From Vagococcus teuberi (GTDB taxonomy: Bacteria; Bacillota; Bacilli; Lactobacillales; Vagococcaceae), in NCBI RefSeq assembly GCF_001870205.1, contig NZ_CP017267.1, positions 1,228,501-1,292,500 on the forward strand: a DNA stretch of 64,000 nt, in the 5' to 3' direction. The number at the start of each line of letters is the position of its first letter. Position 1 is the stretch's first letter. Under the pieces are notes generated by a model. It was not told the origin of the DNA. It searched no databases and worked only from the letters and a program-made list of their open reading frames with translations. Positions 25,892 to 34,997 of this stretch are shown in pieces. Position numbers and translations under genes: made by a program.

Positions 25892-26289
25892 CAGATATTA
25901 TCTTTTTTCTCTTAATATTTATTTTGAATAAGGTTAAGTAGTTGATTCCTTTTCCGATAGAATCCCTGAAAGTACACAGTCATCATAATAATTTTTTAAG
26001 TCCTCATAACTCTATATTTTTGTTCAAAGTGAGTTTCTTCACTCGCTTCAAAAAAAAAGACCTTTTCTAAAAAAGTCCGTATTATCTCTGAAAGAATAGT
26101 CATCACTTTTTACGATAACACAGGTAGTCATAAAGTAAAAAAAAAGAGGAGGTATTTTAACCTCTTTCCAGAGTGAACTGAAGGTTTGTTCTTCGGCTGA
26201 AAGCCTCTGTTACCGGACTGAGCCTGAAAGGCTCACTGAATCGGTTTCCCTTATGCACCACATTTACCCACGAATCCTAAAAGGATTAC
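25892..26289. other. Intergenic stretch and IS200 right end
   Basis: No gene is seen between the ars promoter and the IS200-type transposase. A hairpin with arms AAAGAGG and CCTCTTT followed on the minus strand by nine T (26138-26168) is a good intrinsic terminator. The following 100 bp contain nested short inverted repeats (GCCTGAAAGGC; CTTCGGCTGAAAG), as found at the right end of IS200/IS605 elements. Confidence 0.5.
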
Positions 26290-26900
26290 TTATTTCTTTT
26301 TATTTTTCTCTCCTGTGAACGGATCATAATCCTCAAATAATGTTAATTGATCTGCTAAATAATCTTCTTGAATTTGATTTCTTATGTATTCCTCTATTTG
26401 TTTCTTATTTCGTCCTACTGTGTCAACATAATAACCTTGACACCAAAATTTTCTATTACCATATCTATATTTCAAATTAGCATGTCTATCGAAGATCATG
26501 AGGCTACTTTTTCCTTTTAAGTAGCCTATAAATCCTGAAACACTTAATTTTGGCGGAATACTCACTAACATATGAACATAATCTTTACATGCGTTAGCTT
26601 CTATTATTTCAACACCTTTTCTCTCACATAATAATCTCAGAATTTCTCCGATACTCTGTTTATATTTTCCATAAATAATTTGTCGTCTGTATTTAGGTGC
26701 GAAAACTATATGATACTTACATTTCCATGTTGTGTGTGATAAACTTTGATTATCCTTTTTTATAAGAAACCTCCTACTCCTATATGATTGATATGTTGTG
26801 GTCGGGAAACCTAATTTATCTTATCATTTTAGGAGGATTTTTTAATGCCACGCTGAAAGCTCTCTAGAACCACCCGCATAGCAGGTGGTTTTCAAAACAT
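26130..26900 (-). mobile_element. IS200/IS605-family element (limits approximate)
   Basis: A single-stranded-DNA transposon with only tnpA. The left end carries the subterminal hairpin ACCACCCGCATAGCAGGTGGT (26870-26889, arms AACCACC and GGTGGTT), and the right end has other hairpins near 26140-26260. Such elements have no terminal inverted repeats and make no target duplication, so the ends are estimates. It lies between the ars promoter and ssrA, inside the putative island. Confidence 0.7.
26290..26763 (-). CDS. tnpA: IS200-type transposase TnpA with ATA in place of start codon
   Basis: HUH-type Y1 transposase of about 157 residues. The frame reads KDNQSLSHTTWKCKYHIVFA, then PKYRRQIIYGKYKQSIGEIL, ANACKDYVHMLVSIPPKL (the HUH site is altered to H-M here), SGFIGYLKGKSSL and FWCQGYYVDTVGRNKKQIEE with the catalytic tyrosine near residue 120-126. 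GGAGG is six bases before codon ATA at 26763, exactly where ATG is expected. No other in-frame ATG occurs before residue about 65. So the start codon is probably mutated, and translation would depend on rare AUA initiation. In most relatives the motif is H-hydrophobic-H (for example HIHML); here VHML has one histidine, a second hint of inactivation. Confidence 0.75.
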   Translation of the reverse strand: MKKDNQSLSHTTWKCKYHIVFAPKYRRQIIYGKYKQSIGEILRLLCERKGVEIIEANACKDYVHMLVSIPPKLSVSGFIGYLKGKSSLMIFDRHANLKYRYGNRKFWCQGYYVDTVGRNKKQIEEYIRNQIQEDYLADQLTLFEDYDPFTGEKNKKK

Positions 26901-26902
26901 AT

Positions 26903-26938
26903 AAAAAAAGATCTAGAAAACATGTTGTTTTCTAGATC
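26903..26938 (-). terminator. Terminator downstream of intact ssrA
   Basis: A perfect 13-bp hairpin with arms GATCTAGAAAACA and TGTTTTCTAGATC and a three-base loop, followed on the minus strand by seven T. It is about 100 nt after the mature 3' end of tmRNA and would end its precursor. Confidence 0.75.
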
Positions 26939-27040
26939 CTAAATTCTAACGTTTTAACTCTTACCAACAGTAGTTGACAAAGAGCTCAAAAAAACCTGCA
27001 CAAAGGCTGTTTTAACAGACTTCCAACAAGTTCTAAACAA

Positions 27041-27404
27041 TGGAGGCGGCGGGAGTCGAACCCGCGTCCAAACATATTGCCACCTAAACATCTACGCTCA
27101 TAGTTATCCTATTTGAAATTCGCTCAAGTCTCTGCCGAATAACAGGCCGTAACTTTCGCTAGTCTGATAATCTCTTCTAAATTTTACAGACGGAAAAATT
27201 TAGCGTATCCCACTTAATTTGAGACCCTTACTTGAGCACATGGGCGATGCCAAGAGGATCTTTACCCGCTGTTTTTAGGCAGCTAAGGCAAAAGTATTGT
27301 TTTCGTTTTTAGCAGTTATATTTAACTGTAACGTTTTAACGTAGACGTAACCTACGAAGCGCAATTCAAGCTCAAACTATGCCTGTCGAATCCGTAACGC
27401 CCCC
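27041..27404 (-). ncRNA. ssrA: tmRNA (transfer-messenger RNA)
   Basis: Full-length tmRNA of 364 nt which rescues stalled ribosomes. The 5' end GGGGGCGTTACGGATTCGAC pairs with the 3' end CGCCTCCA to form the acceptor stem (one G-U pair); the CCA tail is not encoded. The T-arm is GCGGGTTCGACTCCCGC. The resume codon starts the tag (A)AKNENNTFALAA before a TAA, close to the enterococcal tag AKNENNSFALAA. A strong promoter lies upstream. The last 218 nt occur again at 21145-21362, pointing to an island inserted at this gene. Confidence 0.97.
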
Positions 27405-27422
27405 TTATTTATTAACTAAGTT

Positions 27423-27451
27423 ATTATATCATAAATTTTTATACCTTTCAA
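27423..27451 (-). promoter_or_regulatory. ssrA promoter
   Basis: On the minus strand TTGAAA (27446-27451), 17-bp spacer and a perfect TATAAT (27423-27428), about 18 bases before the mature 5' end of tmRNA. Confidence 0.85.
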
Positions 27452-27469
27452 TTCTTACAACATATGAAA

Positions 27470-27504
27470 AAACTGGTTGTCACGTCAAAAGTAACAACCA
27501 GTTA
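27470..27504 (-). terminator. alaS terminator
   Basis: Arms AACTGGTTGT and ACAACCAGTT around a 13-base loop, with a T-run on the minus strand, directly after the alaS stop codon. Confidence 0.85.
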
Positions 27505-27509
27505 AATAA

Positions 27510-30155
27510 TTATTTATGTTCTTTAACCCAAGGTTCTACTGCATCAAGCGCTGATTGTAACCCTTCTGGATTTTTACCACCGGCTTGAGCCATGTCAGGG
27601 CGACCACCACCGCCACCACCAACAAGTGGCACAATTGCTTTGATTAAATCACCTGATTTTAATCCTTGATCATTCATCTCTTTTGTCATACTTACAAGTA
27701 AGTTAACTTTCTCACCTTGTACTAATCCTAAGACTAAAATATCAGATAGTGATTTTTGTTTCCATTGATCAGCTAATTGACGTAATTGATTCATGTCTTT
27801 AACCGCTACTTTAGATGCAATATAAGTCACGCCATCCACTTCTTTAATGTCCTTAAATACATCTTCTGCTTCAGCGTTAGCTAATTTTGCACTTAATTGT
27901 TCCACTTCTTTTTGTGCTTGTTTTAATTGTTCTTGTAATTGTTCCACACGTTGAACAGTATCTTTTAGTTGAGGTGCTTTAACAAATTTAGATACTTGAC
28001 GGAGTAATCCTTCTTCTTCTCTAAAGGCTTCATACGCTTCTTTACTTGTCACAGCTTCGATACGTCGAACACCTGCTCCAATTCCAGATTCAGAAACAAT
28101 TTTGAAAACCCCAATATCAGAAGTGTTGCTTACATGAACCCCACCACATAATTCGATAGAGTAACCATCAACATTTACCACACGAACATTTTTACCATAT
28201 TTTTCACCAAACAGGGCCATTGCACCCATTTCTTTTGCTGAATCAATATCTGTTTCAACTGTGACAACTGGTAGGTGTGCCCAAATCTTTTCATTCACGA
28301 TTTCTTCCATTTGTTTTAACTCGTCAGGAGTCACTTGCTCAAAATGAGTAAAGTCAAATCGTAAATAACCTGGTGCTACAAGTGATCCTGCCTGATTAGC
28401 ATGCTCTCCTAATACATCTTTTAACGCGCGATGTAGTAAATGAGTCGCTGTATGATTTTTTGTGATACGTTGGCGTAACTCTTTATCAATCACTAATTGG
28501 TATGTGTCGTCTGTTTTTAATTCACCAAACACTTCTACTTGATGTAACGATTGGCCATTAGGTGCTTTTTTGACGTTGACAACATTAGCCACTAAATCAC
28601 CTGTTGCATTATAAATTGTTCCTTTGTCAGCCACTTGTCCACCCATTTCGGCGTAGAATGGTGTTTGACCAAAAATTAATTGTGCATTGCCTTCAGTTGT
28701 CGCCTCTTTAATCTCATCATCTTGGATGATTACCATTAATTTAGCATCGACTGTGTCTTCTGTATATCCCACAAATTCACTCACTACTTTAATATCAGTT
28801 AATAAAGAAGATTGAACAGACATTGACTCTTCTTTCGAACGAGCCGCACGAGCACGATCTCTTTGAGCCGTCATTTCGACTTCAAATCCTTCGTGATCCA
28901 CACTTAATCCTTCGTCTTGAGCCATCTCTTCGGTCAATTCTACTGGGAAGCCATAGGTATCATATAATTTAAAGATATCTTTACCGGATAAAACAGTTTG
29001 ATTAGCTGCTTTCATATCTTTGATTAACTCGCTGATAATGGATAAACCATCATTAATTGTTTCGTGGAATCTTTCTTCCTCTGTTTTGATGACTTTTTGA
29101 ATAAAGTCTTGTTTTTCGACAATTTCTGGGTAATAACTTTCCATAATTTGTCCAACAACAGGTACTAAATCAACTAAAAAGGCTTTATCAATTCCGAGTT
29201 TTTTACCATGCATCACCGCACGACGAATTAAACGACGTAACACATAGCCACGACCTTCATTTGATGGCAACGCCCCATCGCCAATTGCAAATGATACAGC
29301 ACGAATATGATCAGCAATGACTTTGAAAGACGTATCTGTTGTACTATCTTTTCCATATTCTTTACCATCAGACATTTTTTGTGTTGCCTCAATAATTGGA
29401 ATAAATAAATCTGTTTCAAAGTTTGTCGGAGCATCTTGGAAAATAGACACCATACGTTCTAATCCCATCCCCGTATCAATGTTTTTATGTGGCAATGGTA
29501 AATACTCATTGTTTTCAGTATGGTTAAATTCTGAGAATACTAAGTTCCAAATTTCTAAGTAACGTTCATTTTCGCCACCAGGGAAGTTTTCAGGATCGTC
29601 TTCTGCGACATCATTGTATTCTTGTCCTCTATCAAAGAAAATCTCAGAGTTTGGACCACATGGACCAGCTCCAATATCCCAAAAGTTTTCTTCTAGTTTA
29701 ATGATTGACTCTTTTGGTAAACCGACTTCTTCATGCCAAATTCTAAAAGCTTCTTCATCATCTGGATGAATCGTCACGTATAATTTGTCTTTATCAAGAC
29801 CATACCACTCGTCACTCGTTAATAATTCCCAGGCCCAATGAATCGCGTCTTTTTTAAAATAATCACCAACAGAGAAGTTTCCTAACATTTCAAACATTGT
29901 ATGGTGACGTGCTGTTTTCCCAACGTTTTCAATGTCATTAGTACGAATACTCTTTTGAGCATTGGTAATTCTTGGGTTTTCAGGTACAACAGATCCATCA
30001 AAATATTTTTTTAATGTTGCCACTCCTGAATTAATCCATAATAAGGTTGGGTCGTCAATCGGGATAAGAGAGGCACTAGGTTCAATTTTATGTCCTTTTG
30101 TTTCAAAAAAATCTAAAAATAATTGTCTAACTTGACTACTTGATAATTGTTTCAT
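27510..30155 (-). CDS. alaS: Alanine--tRNA ligase
   Basis: Class II synthetase (881 aa, normal length) that charges tRNA-Ala. The N-terminal catalytic domain has [20 protein letters not shown], the motif 2 region [20 protein letters not shown] and [12 protein letters not shown] (motif 3). The editing domain has the zinc-binding [10 protein letters not shown], with the HxxxH, and later [15 protein letters not shown] with cysteine and histidine. The C-terminal C-Ala part ends [21 protein letters not shown]. Start ATG has AGGAGG seven bases upstream. Expression is controlled by an upstream T-box. The gene is adjacent to ssrA on the same strand. Confidence 0.97.
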   Translation of the reverse strand: MKQLSSSQVRQLFLDFFETKGHKIEPSASLIPIDDPTLLWINSGVATLKKYFDGSVVPENPRITNAQKSIRTNDIENVGKTARHHTMFEMLGNFSVGDYFKKDAIHWAWELLTSDEWYGLDKDKLYVTIHPDDEEAFRIWHEEVGLPKESIIKLEENFWDIGAGPCGPNSEIFFDRGQEYNDVAEDDPENFPGGENERYLEIWNLVFSEFNHTENNEYLPLPHKNIDTGMGLERMVSIFQDAPTNFETDLFIPIIEATQKMSDGKEYGKDSTTDTSFKVIADHIRAVSFAIGDGALPSNEGRGYVLRRLIRRAVMHGKKLGIDKAFLVDLVPVVGQIMESYYPEIVEKQDFIQKVIKTEEERFHETINDGLSIISELIKDMKAANQTVLSGKDIFKLYDTYGFPVELTEEMAQDEGLSVDHEGFEVEMTAQRDRARAARSKEESMSVQSSLLTDIKVVSEFVGYTEDTVDAKLMVIIQDDEIKEATTEGNAQLIFGQTPFYAEMGGQVADKGTIYNATGDLVANVVNVKKAPNGQSLHQVEVFGELKTDDTYQLVIDKELRQRITKNHTATHLLHRALKDVLGEHANQAGSLVAPGYLRFDFTHFEQVTPDELKQMEEIVNEKIWAHLPVVTVETDIDSAKEMGAMALFGEKYGKNVRVVNVDGYSIELCGGVHVSNTSDIGVFKIVSESGIGAGVRRIEAVTSKEAYEAFREEEGLLRQVSKFVKAPQLKDTVQRVEQLQEQLKQAQKEVEQLSAKLANAEAEDVFKDIKEVDGVTYIASKVAVKDMNQLRQLADQWKQKSLSDILVLGLVQGEKVNLLVSMTKEMNDQGLKSGDLIKAIVPLVGGGGGGRPDMAQAGGKNPEGLQSALDAVEPWVKEHK

Positions 30156-30177
30156 TCATATTCCTCCTAAAATAATA

Positions 30178-30400
30178 AAAAAGCACCCCTTGCAGCCAAG
30201 GACGTTTACCGCGGTACCACCTTGATTGCAATGATGCTCTTAACAGTCATTACCTCTTTTGTTTCTTAACGCGAAAACACGTGATAGCTTTTATCAAAGT
30301 CAAAAGGGAGCATTTTTAAATTAATTGTACTTTTCCACCATATAAGTACTCTCTGATTGTTTTGTCATTTAAAAATATATCCTTAAGTAGCAAATAAATT
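30178..30400 (-). promoter_or_regulatory. T-box riboswitch, alanine-specific
   Basis: The leader of alaS has the canonical T-box AAGGTGGTACCGCGG (30207-30222 region), whose bulge UGGU fits the ACCA-type end of tRNA-Ala. A terminator hairpin CCTTGGCTGCAAGG..TGC with seven T follows just before alaS. A specifier GCU (alanine) is plausible in the upstream stem (AAATGCTCCC near 30310), and the AGAG of stem I is at about 30355. Uncharged tRNA-Ala should stabilise the antiterminator and turn alaS on. Confidence 0.92.
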
Positions 30401-30436
30401 ATAAAGAAAAAAGCTCTACCTGTCAATGCTTCTTAG

Positions 30437-31357
30437 CTATTTGGGAAAATACTTAGATAAAAAGTTTTTGACTGTTTTCTTATATTCTTCGGGATGTTTT
30501 TTTAAGGACTCCGCATGTTTAGCTCCTTCAAAAATAACTAATTCCTTAGGTCCCTTTGTTGCACGATAAACTTGATACACCATATCGGTAGGAACAAAAT
30601 CATCTTTATCACCATGTATAAATAATAATGGCAACTTATTTTTCTCTAATTGTTTAACAGCACTAGCTTCACCAAATGAGTAACCTGCACGTAGTTTTGT
30701 ATAAGATGAAGCTAATGGAATCATTGGAAAAGACGGTAAATTAAACATATCATTTAATTGAAATGCTAATTCATTTCTCACTGAATCATAGCCACAATCC
30801 TCAATAATAACTTTAACTTGTTGTGGTAAATCTTCACCACTTGTCATCATCACAGTAGCAGCACCCATGCTTAATCCGTAAAGCACAATGTTAACATCAG
30901 TGCCATACTCTTTCACCACTTCATCTATCCATCTAACATAATCTTTTCTATCTAGCCAACCAAAACCAACGTACTTGCCTTCACTCTTGCCGTGTGCCCG
31001 GTTGTCAGGTACTAACACATCAAACCCTTCATCATAAAAAAGCTGTGCATATTGCCCCATATAATCACTTTTCCCCATATAGCCATGAGCTACGATAGCA
31101 ACTTTTTTACTTGGGTTGTCGTGCGTTACTTTTTTAGCGACTAAGTTCAATCCATCGTCACTTTTAATCGATTCTTCACTCAAATGATTTTGAGCAAAGT
31201 GCCAATCTTTTTCTATTTGTTCTTGTTTAACATCATTGATAAAATCTTTCTTCCCAGCAACAATGGCATAATTAAATAGATAATTGACTCCTGCACCAAG
31301 ACCTATCACGATGACAATAACGCCTATAACGATTCCATAAATCAAGATTTTTTTCAT
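30437..31357 (-). CDS. Alpha/beta hydrolase with N-terminal membrane anchor
   Basis: This 306-residue protein begins with a membrane segment MKKILIYGIVIGVIVIVIGL, probably an uncleaved signal anchor. A serine-hydrolase domain follows: oxyanion region VAIVAHGYMGKSDYMG, VLVPDNRAHGKSEGKYVGFG, nucleophile elbow LYGLSMGAATVMM, aspartate in FIHGDKDDFVPTD and histidine in FEGAKHAESLKKHPE. It resembles YqkD-like exported hydrolases of Gram-positive bacteria. The substrate is not known. ATG at 31357 is preferred because GGAGGTAA stands right before it. It is divergent from the acetyltransferase gene, with 68 bp between the starts. Confidence 0.9.
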   Translation of the reverse strand: MKKILIYGIVIGVIVIVIGLGAGVNYLFNYAIVAGKKDFINDVKQEQIEKDWHFAQNHLSEESIKSDDGLNLVAKKVTHDNPSKKVAIVAHGYMGKSDYMGQYAQLFYDEGFDVLVPDNRAHGKSEGKYVGFGWLDRKDYVRWIDEVVKEYGTDVNIVLYGLSMGAATVMMTSGEDLPQQVKVIIEDCGYDSVRNELAFQLNDMFNLPSFPMIPLASSYTKLRAGYSFGEASAVKQLEKNKLPLLFIHGDKDDFVPTDMVYQVYRATKGPKELVIFEGAKHAESLKKHPEEYKKTVKNFLSKYFPK

Positions 31358-31425
31358 ACTTACCTCCAAAATAAAGATAGTTGTATGATACACTGAAACT
31401 CTCTATTTGAAAAGGAGATCGTCAC

Positions 31426-31860
31426 ATGATTCAAATTGTCTTTAACAACGCACCTTGGAATAGGGCTGCATCTTTTTTTCTAAGAACTCTGGTATTTGTC
31501 CAAGAACAAGGTATTTCTTTAAAAGCTGAATTTGATGCATTAGATATTGATAGGACGTTTTACATCGTCATTTATTATGATAATACGCCTGTTGCTACTG
31601 CTAGATACCAACAAGACGATGAGAAAACACTTCGCCCTGACAGATTATGCGTTCATAAAAATTGGCGAAAACAAGGGCTAGGACGACGTTTACTATTAGA
31701 ATTAGAACAGATAGGGCGAAAACAACATTGCACCTTATCTCGTATACATGGTGAAAAACAAGCAGTAGGATTCTATCAAAGGTTAGGTTATAAAGTTGTT
31801 TCTGATGAATTTATAGAAGATGGCATTATTTGTGTCCTACTAGAAAAAGAACTGTATTAA
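31426..31860 (+). CDS. GNAT family acetyltransferase
   Basis: This 144-residue ElaA/GNAT-like protein has the acetyl-CoA binding motif VHKNWRKQGLGRRLLLELEQ at residues about 77-96 and the late HGEKQAVGFYQRLGYKVV. The N-terminal part FLRTLVFVQEQGISLKAEFD and TPVATARYQQDDEKTLRPDRL fit this group. The acceptor is unknown. AAAGGAG precedes the ATG. It is a single plus-strand gene with a bidirectional terminator after it, divergent from the hydrolase. Confidence 0.88.
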   Translation: MIQIVFNNAPWNRAASFFLRTLVFVQEQGISLKAEFDALDIDRTFYIVIYYDNTPVATARYQQDDEKTLRPDRLCVHKNWRKQGLGRRLLLELEQIGRKQHCTLSRIHGEKQAVGFYQRLGYKVVSDEFIEDGIICVLLEKELY

Positions 31861-31892
31861 AAAAGTGAGCAGATACCCACTCACTTTTTTTA
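31860..31892. terminator. Bidirectional terminator
   Basis: AAAAAAGTGAG and CTCACTTTTTTT pair around CAGATACCCA. It serves both the acetyltransferase (+) and the convergent YtxH gene (-). Confidence 0.85.
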
Positions 31893-32327
31893 TTTACCTT
31901 CTTCGATTACATCATAAAGATCATTTGAAATATCATCAGTACTTAAAACGATATCATCTTCAACAACAGGTTTTACAGCTGACTTTAATTTTTCGGAATT
32001 AGCTTGAAAATCTTGGCTAATAGTTTGAGTTTTATCTTTTAGGTAATCAAATAGTTCAGCTGAATTATCTTTTACTTGTGATAATTGCTCACCCACCCAA
32101 GGGTAATCGGCTGATTTTTCTTTCGCTAATTCACTAAATTCTGATGTTTTTTCTTGTGCTAAATCAACAAACTCACTTGCTTTACCGTCAGAAATATCAT
32201 CTAATTGTTCCATTAAATCTTTTCTCAATTTTTTACCACTTGTCGGTGCAAGGAGCAATGCTGCGGCTGCAGCTGCGGCACCTCCAATTACCGCTCCTGC
32301 TAAAAAGCCACTTGATTTTTTCGACAT
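31890..32327 (-). CDS. YtxH domain protein
   Basis: A 145-residue protein with an N-terminal glycine/alanine-rich membrane segment GFLAGAVIGGAAAAAAALLL followed by APTSGKKLRKDL, the YtxH signature. The rest is a charged, helical, probably coiled-coil region rich in Ser, Glu and Lys. In Bacillus relatives such proteins belong to the general stress response; the molecular role is unclear. I use ATG at 32327, since GGGAGG lies just upstream; the TTG start before it would include this site. It follows the DUF948 gene by about 37 bp, and the two are likely cotranscribed. Confidence 0.9.
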   Translation of the reverse strand: MSKKSSGFLAGAVIGGAAAAAAALLLAPTSGKKLRKDLMEQLDDISDGKASEFVDLAQEKTSEFSELAKEKSADYPWVGEQLSQVKDNSAELFDYLKDKTQTISQDFQANSEKLKSAVKPVVEDDIVLSTDDISNDLYDVIEEGK

Positions 32328-32364
32328 AACTATTCCTCCCAATGATTTTTATTTAAATATATTA

Positions 32365-32793
32365 CTATTTATGTTTTTTAAATAAATGTGACGCAGTTTG
32401 AGCGGTTTTGCCAACAACTGTAGCTGTGGCAACTGTTTTTCCTGCCTCACCTACTTTAGCAAGCATCGCTTTACTTGAGTCATTCAACTCGGAAACACTC
32501 TCACTTAAATCTGCCACCGCATGAAACAGCGGATCAATCGTTTCAACTTTTTGAGTGACATCTGCCAATAAGTCATTACCAATAACCAATAAGTCTTCAC
32601 TTTGTTTCAGTAAGATATCAACATCTTGTGTTAATATAGCGACTGTTTTATCTGTTTCATCTAAAATGCCATTGACTTTTTCCATTGACTTCGTTATATT
32701 CTTGTTTAATTGTAATAAAAAAATAACTAGCACCACGACTAGTACGGCAAACGCAACAGCAGCAATTATCGCAGCTATTTCTATACCTGTCAT
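32365..32793 (-). CDS. DUF948 domain protein
   Basis: A 142-residue protein with an N-terminal membrane anchor IAAIIAAVAFAVLVVVLVIF and a long amphipathic helical region with repeated hydrophobic/valine heptads (KVNGILDETDKTVAILTQDV). This matches DUF948 proteins, found commonly next to YtxH genes in Firmicutes. Function is not known; coiled-coil interactions at the membrane are plausible. ATG at 32793 is chosen because the GGAG site is nine bases upstream of it; the ATG three codons earlier would be too close. Confidence 0.88.
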   Translation of the reverse strand: MTGIEIAAIIAAVAFAVLVVVLVIFLLQLNKNITKSMEKVNGILDETDKTVAILTQDVDILLKQSEDLLVIGNDLLADVTQKVETIDPLFHAVADLSESVSELNDSSKAMLAKVGEAGKTVATATVVGKTAQTASHLFKKHK

Positions 32794-32912
32794 ATAAAAC
32801 ATCTCCTACCTTTCCTGTAATTTACTACCATTAGAATACCATTATCTACTTGATTTAACAACAATTTATACATTATGATATAGTAAGAAGAAATAAGAAA
32901 GGAGTGTTCATT

Positions 32913-33806
32913 TTGCAAGAAACTACCACTACTTCCACAACACCTGAAGTAATTACCGAAGCAGCAAAAAACGTGCGAGGTATTAATCGCTTTTTTAACC
33001 AGTTAGACTGGAATAAGATTATTGCATCGGTTATTAATCAAGCTATCCTAATCTTTGTTGTCATCATTTTATTAACGATTACCCGAAAAATCTTATTAAA
33101 GTTAATTGATAAGTCTTTTACAAATAAGAAGAAAGACAACTATAGTGAAAATAGAATGCACACATTAAGAACACTAACAAAAAACGCAGTCCAGTACACA
33201 CTGTTTTTTATAGGAATTTATTCTATTTTAACGATTTTAGGTGTTCCCGTTGGATCGTTAATTGCCGGGGCCGGGATTGCTGGGGTTGCCATTGGTCTTG
33301 GTGCTCAAGGCTTTATAAATGATGTATTAACTGGTTTCTTTATTATTTACGAACGACAGTTAGATGTTGGGGATCATGTTGTTATTGATAATATTGAAGG
33401 TATCGTTAACGATATTGGCTTACGAACAACACAAATTAAAAGTTTTAACGGAACGATGAACTACATCCCAAATCGGCAGATACTTATTGTAAGTAATTTA
33501 TCGCGAGGTAATCAGTTAGTTGTTGTTGATATTCGGGTTGACCCAACAGACGATATTGATCGTATTATGGATATTATGAAATCCATCAATAAAAAACAAA
33601 TCATCAATATTACAGATATTCGTTCTGAACCAACAATCGTAGGATTAGTTGATTTAGGAAGCGGCAATTTTGCGATTCGTTCGAATGTTTATGCTATTAG
33701 TGGCTCTCAATTTGGTGTTAAAACTCAAATGATGACGGCGTATATAGAAGCTTTGACAAAAGCAGGAATTAAGTTACCGACTACACCGATTAATTTAAAA
33801 ATATAA
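32913..33806 (+). CDS. Small-conductance mechanosensitive channel (MscS family)
   Basis: This membrane protein (about 297 aa) protects the cell against sudden osmotic downshift. Three hydrophobic segments are predicted, the third being the glycine/alanine-rich pore helix IAGAGIAGVAIGLGAQGFIND near residue 115-135. The beta domain motif follows: YERQLDVGDHVVIDNIEGIV, LRTTQIKSFNGTMNYIPN. TTG at 32913 with GGAG eight bases upstream is the most likely start; a GTG at 32904 overlaps this ribosome site. A palindromic terminator follows the stop. The gene stands alone on the plus strand. Confidence 0.92.
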   Translation: MQETTTTSTTPEVITEAAKNVRGINRFFNQLDWNKIIASVINQAILIFVVIILLTITRKILLKLIDKSFTNKKKDNYSENRMHTLRTLTKNAVQYTLFFIGIYSILTILGVPVGSLIAGAGIAGVAIGLGAQGFINDVLTGFFIIYERQLDVGDHVVIDNIEGIVNDIGLRTTQIKSFNGTMNYIPNRQILIVSNLSRGNQLVVVDIRVDPTDDIDRIMDIMKSINKKQIINITDIRSEPTIVGLVDLGSGNFAIRSNVYAISGSQFGVKTQMMTAYIEALTKAGIKLPTTPINLKI

Positions 33807-33811
33807 ATCAA

Positions 33812-33853
33812 ACCACGAGATATCCTTTATTATTTAGATATCTCGTGGTTTTT
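33812..33853. terminator. Bidirectional terminator
   Basis: Perfect arms AACCACGAGATATC and GATATCTCGTGGTT around an 11-base loop with T on both sides; shared by the mscS gene and the convergent deacetylase gene. Confidence 0.88.
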
Positions 33854-34989
33854 TACTTAGCCAACGCCACTAGGTAATCTCCCATAACAGAAACAGCTTT
33901 TTGAATAGATTGTTCATTTGGATTAAATTTCGGATGATGCAGACCATACTCACTAGCGACACCTAACCATACCATTGTACCCGGAATTTGCTTCAGTATA
34001 TAGCCAAAGTCTTCTGCCGTCATTAGCGGTTCAGACGCTACTAGTTCAATGTCTGGATGTAATGATAAAAAGTCGATTAATCGTGTGGTAGTCGTATCAT
34101 CATTAACCACAGGAACATAACCTAAGTTATCAAACTCGATAGACACATCACACTGAAAACTTACAGCTATTCCGTTTGCTATTTCTTTGATTCTTGACAT
34201 GACTAAGTGTGTCATGTCATGAGTCAACGTTCTAATTGTGCCGCTTAAATAAGCTGTACCGGCTAAAATATTACTAGCAAAACCTGCATTCAATTCACCA
34301 AACGTTATAACAGCTGACTGCATCGGATTCACATTGCGGCTAATTATGGTCTGTGCTTGTTGAATGAATGAAGCAGCGGCGACTATCATATCATTACCTT
34401 CATGCGGAAGGGCTGCATGACTTTCTTTTCCAGTAAACGTCACTTTAAAACTACTGTCTCCAGCAAACATGGTTCCTGCTGCTGTTGCTATCACGCCAAC
34501 TGGTAAATCAGGATTGACATGTAAACCATACATCTCATCAATCTTAGAAACATCTAAAAATCCATTATCCGTATATATTTTGGCACCACTTTTATTTTCT
34601 TCAGCTGGTTGAAAAAAGAACAGGATATCTTCTTTTAACGGTTGATCAATCACCTTATCTAGTAAGCCTAATGCAATCGTCATATGAATATCGTGACCAC
34701 AAGCATGCATCACTCCTTCATGTTGCGAAGAAAAAGGTAAACCTGTCTGTTCAGTAATCGGCAAAGCATCCATATCAGTACGCCACCCGATTACTTTAGT
34801 CGGTTCACTTCCTTTTACGACCACAATAATCGCTGTGTCTTGTACCTTTATATCAAGTTTTTCTTGTGGTAATTCTGCTATTTTGTTTAACAAATACTCT
34901 GCTGTTTGATATTCTTCCATTCCAATCTCTGGAATCTGATGTAGTTCTCGCCTAATCGCGATTAGTTCTTCTTCTGTCATTTTTTTCAT
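33853..34989 (-). CDS. M20 family amidohydrolase, likely N-acetyldiaminopimelate deacetylase
   Basis: This 378-residue M20 metallopeptidase-family protein contains RRELHQIPEIGMEEYQT, the metal and catalytic region WRTDMDALPITEQTG, MHACGHDIHMTIALG, the glutamates in FFQPAEENKSGAKI and the late MTAEDFGYILKQIPG. The close match of this pattern to YkuR-like proteins suggests N-acetyl-diaminopimelate deacetylase of the acetylase branch of lysine/DAP synthesis, but other acyl-amino acid substrates are possible. It is followed on the minus strand only by the terminator and preceded by the CBS protein, nine bases away, a pairing also seen with ykuL and ykuR in Bacillus. Confidence 0.87.
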   Translation of the reverse strand: MKKMTEEELIAIRRELHQIPEIGMEEYQTAEYLLNKIAELPQEKLDIKVQDTAIIVVVKGSEPTKVIGWRTDMDALPITEQTGLPFSSQHEGVMHACGHDIHMTIALGLLDKVIDQPLKEDILFFFQPAEENKSGAKIYTDNGFLDVSKIDEMYGLHVNPDLPVGVIATAAGTMFAGDSSFKVTFTGKESHAALPHEGNDMIVAAASFIQQAQTIISRNVNPMQSAVITFGELNAGFASNILAGTAYLSGTIRTLTHDMTHLVMSRIKEIANGIAVSFQCDVSIEFDNLGYVPVVNDDTTTTRLIDFLSLHPDIELVASEPLMTAEDFGYILKQIPGTMVWLGVASEYGLHHPKFNPNEQSIQKAVSVMGDYLVALAK

Positions 34990-34997
34990 ATTTTCAC

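Noticed and set aside
26130-26290. Small structured RNA next to the IS200 element
   Set aside because: The nested hairpins are usual for the right end of IS200/IS605 elements; no promoter is visible.
27379-27588. 69-residue plus-strand frame
   Set aside because: It overlaps the tmRNA 5' end, its promoter and the end of alaS on the opposite strand.
32904-32912. GTG at 32904 as start of the mechanosensitive channel
   Set aside because: It overlaps the GGAG ribosome site; the TTG at 32913 is at the right distance.
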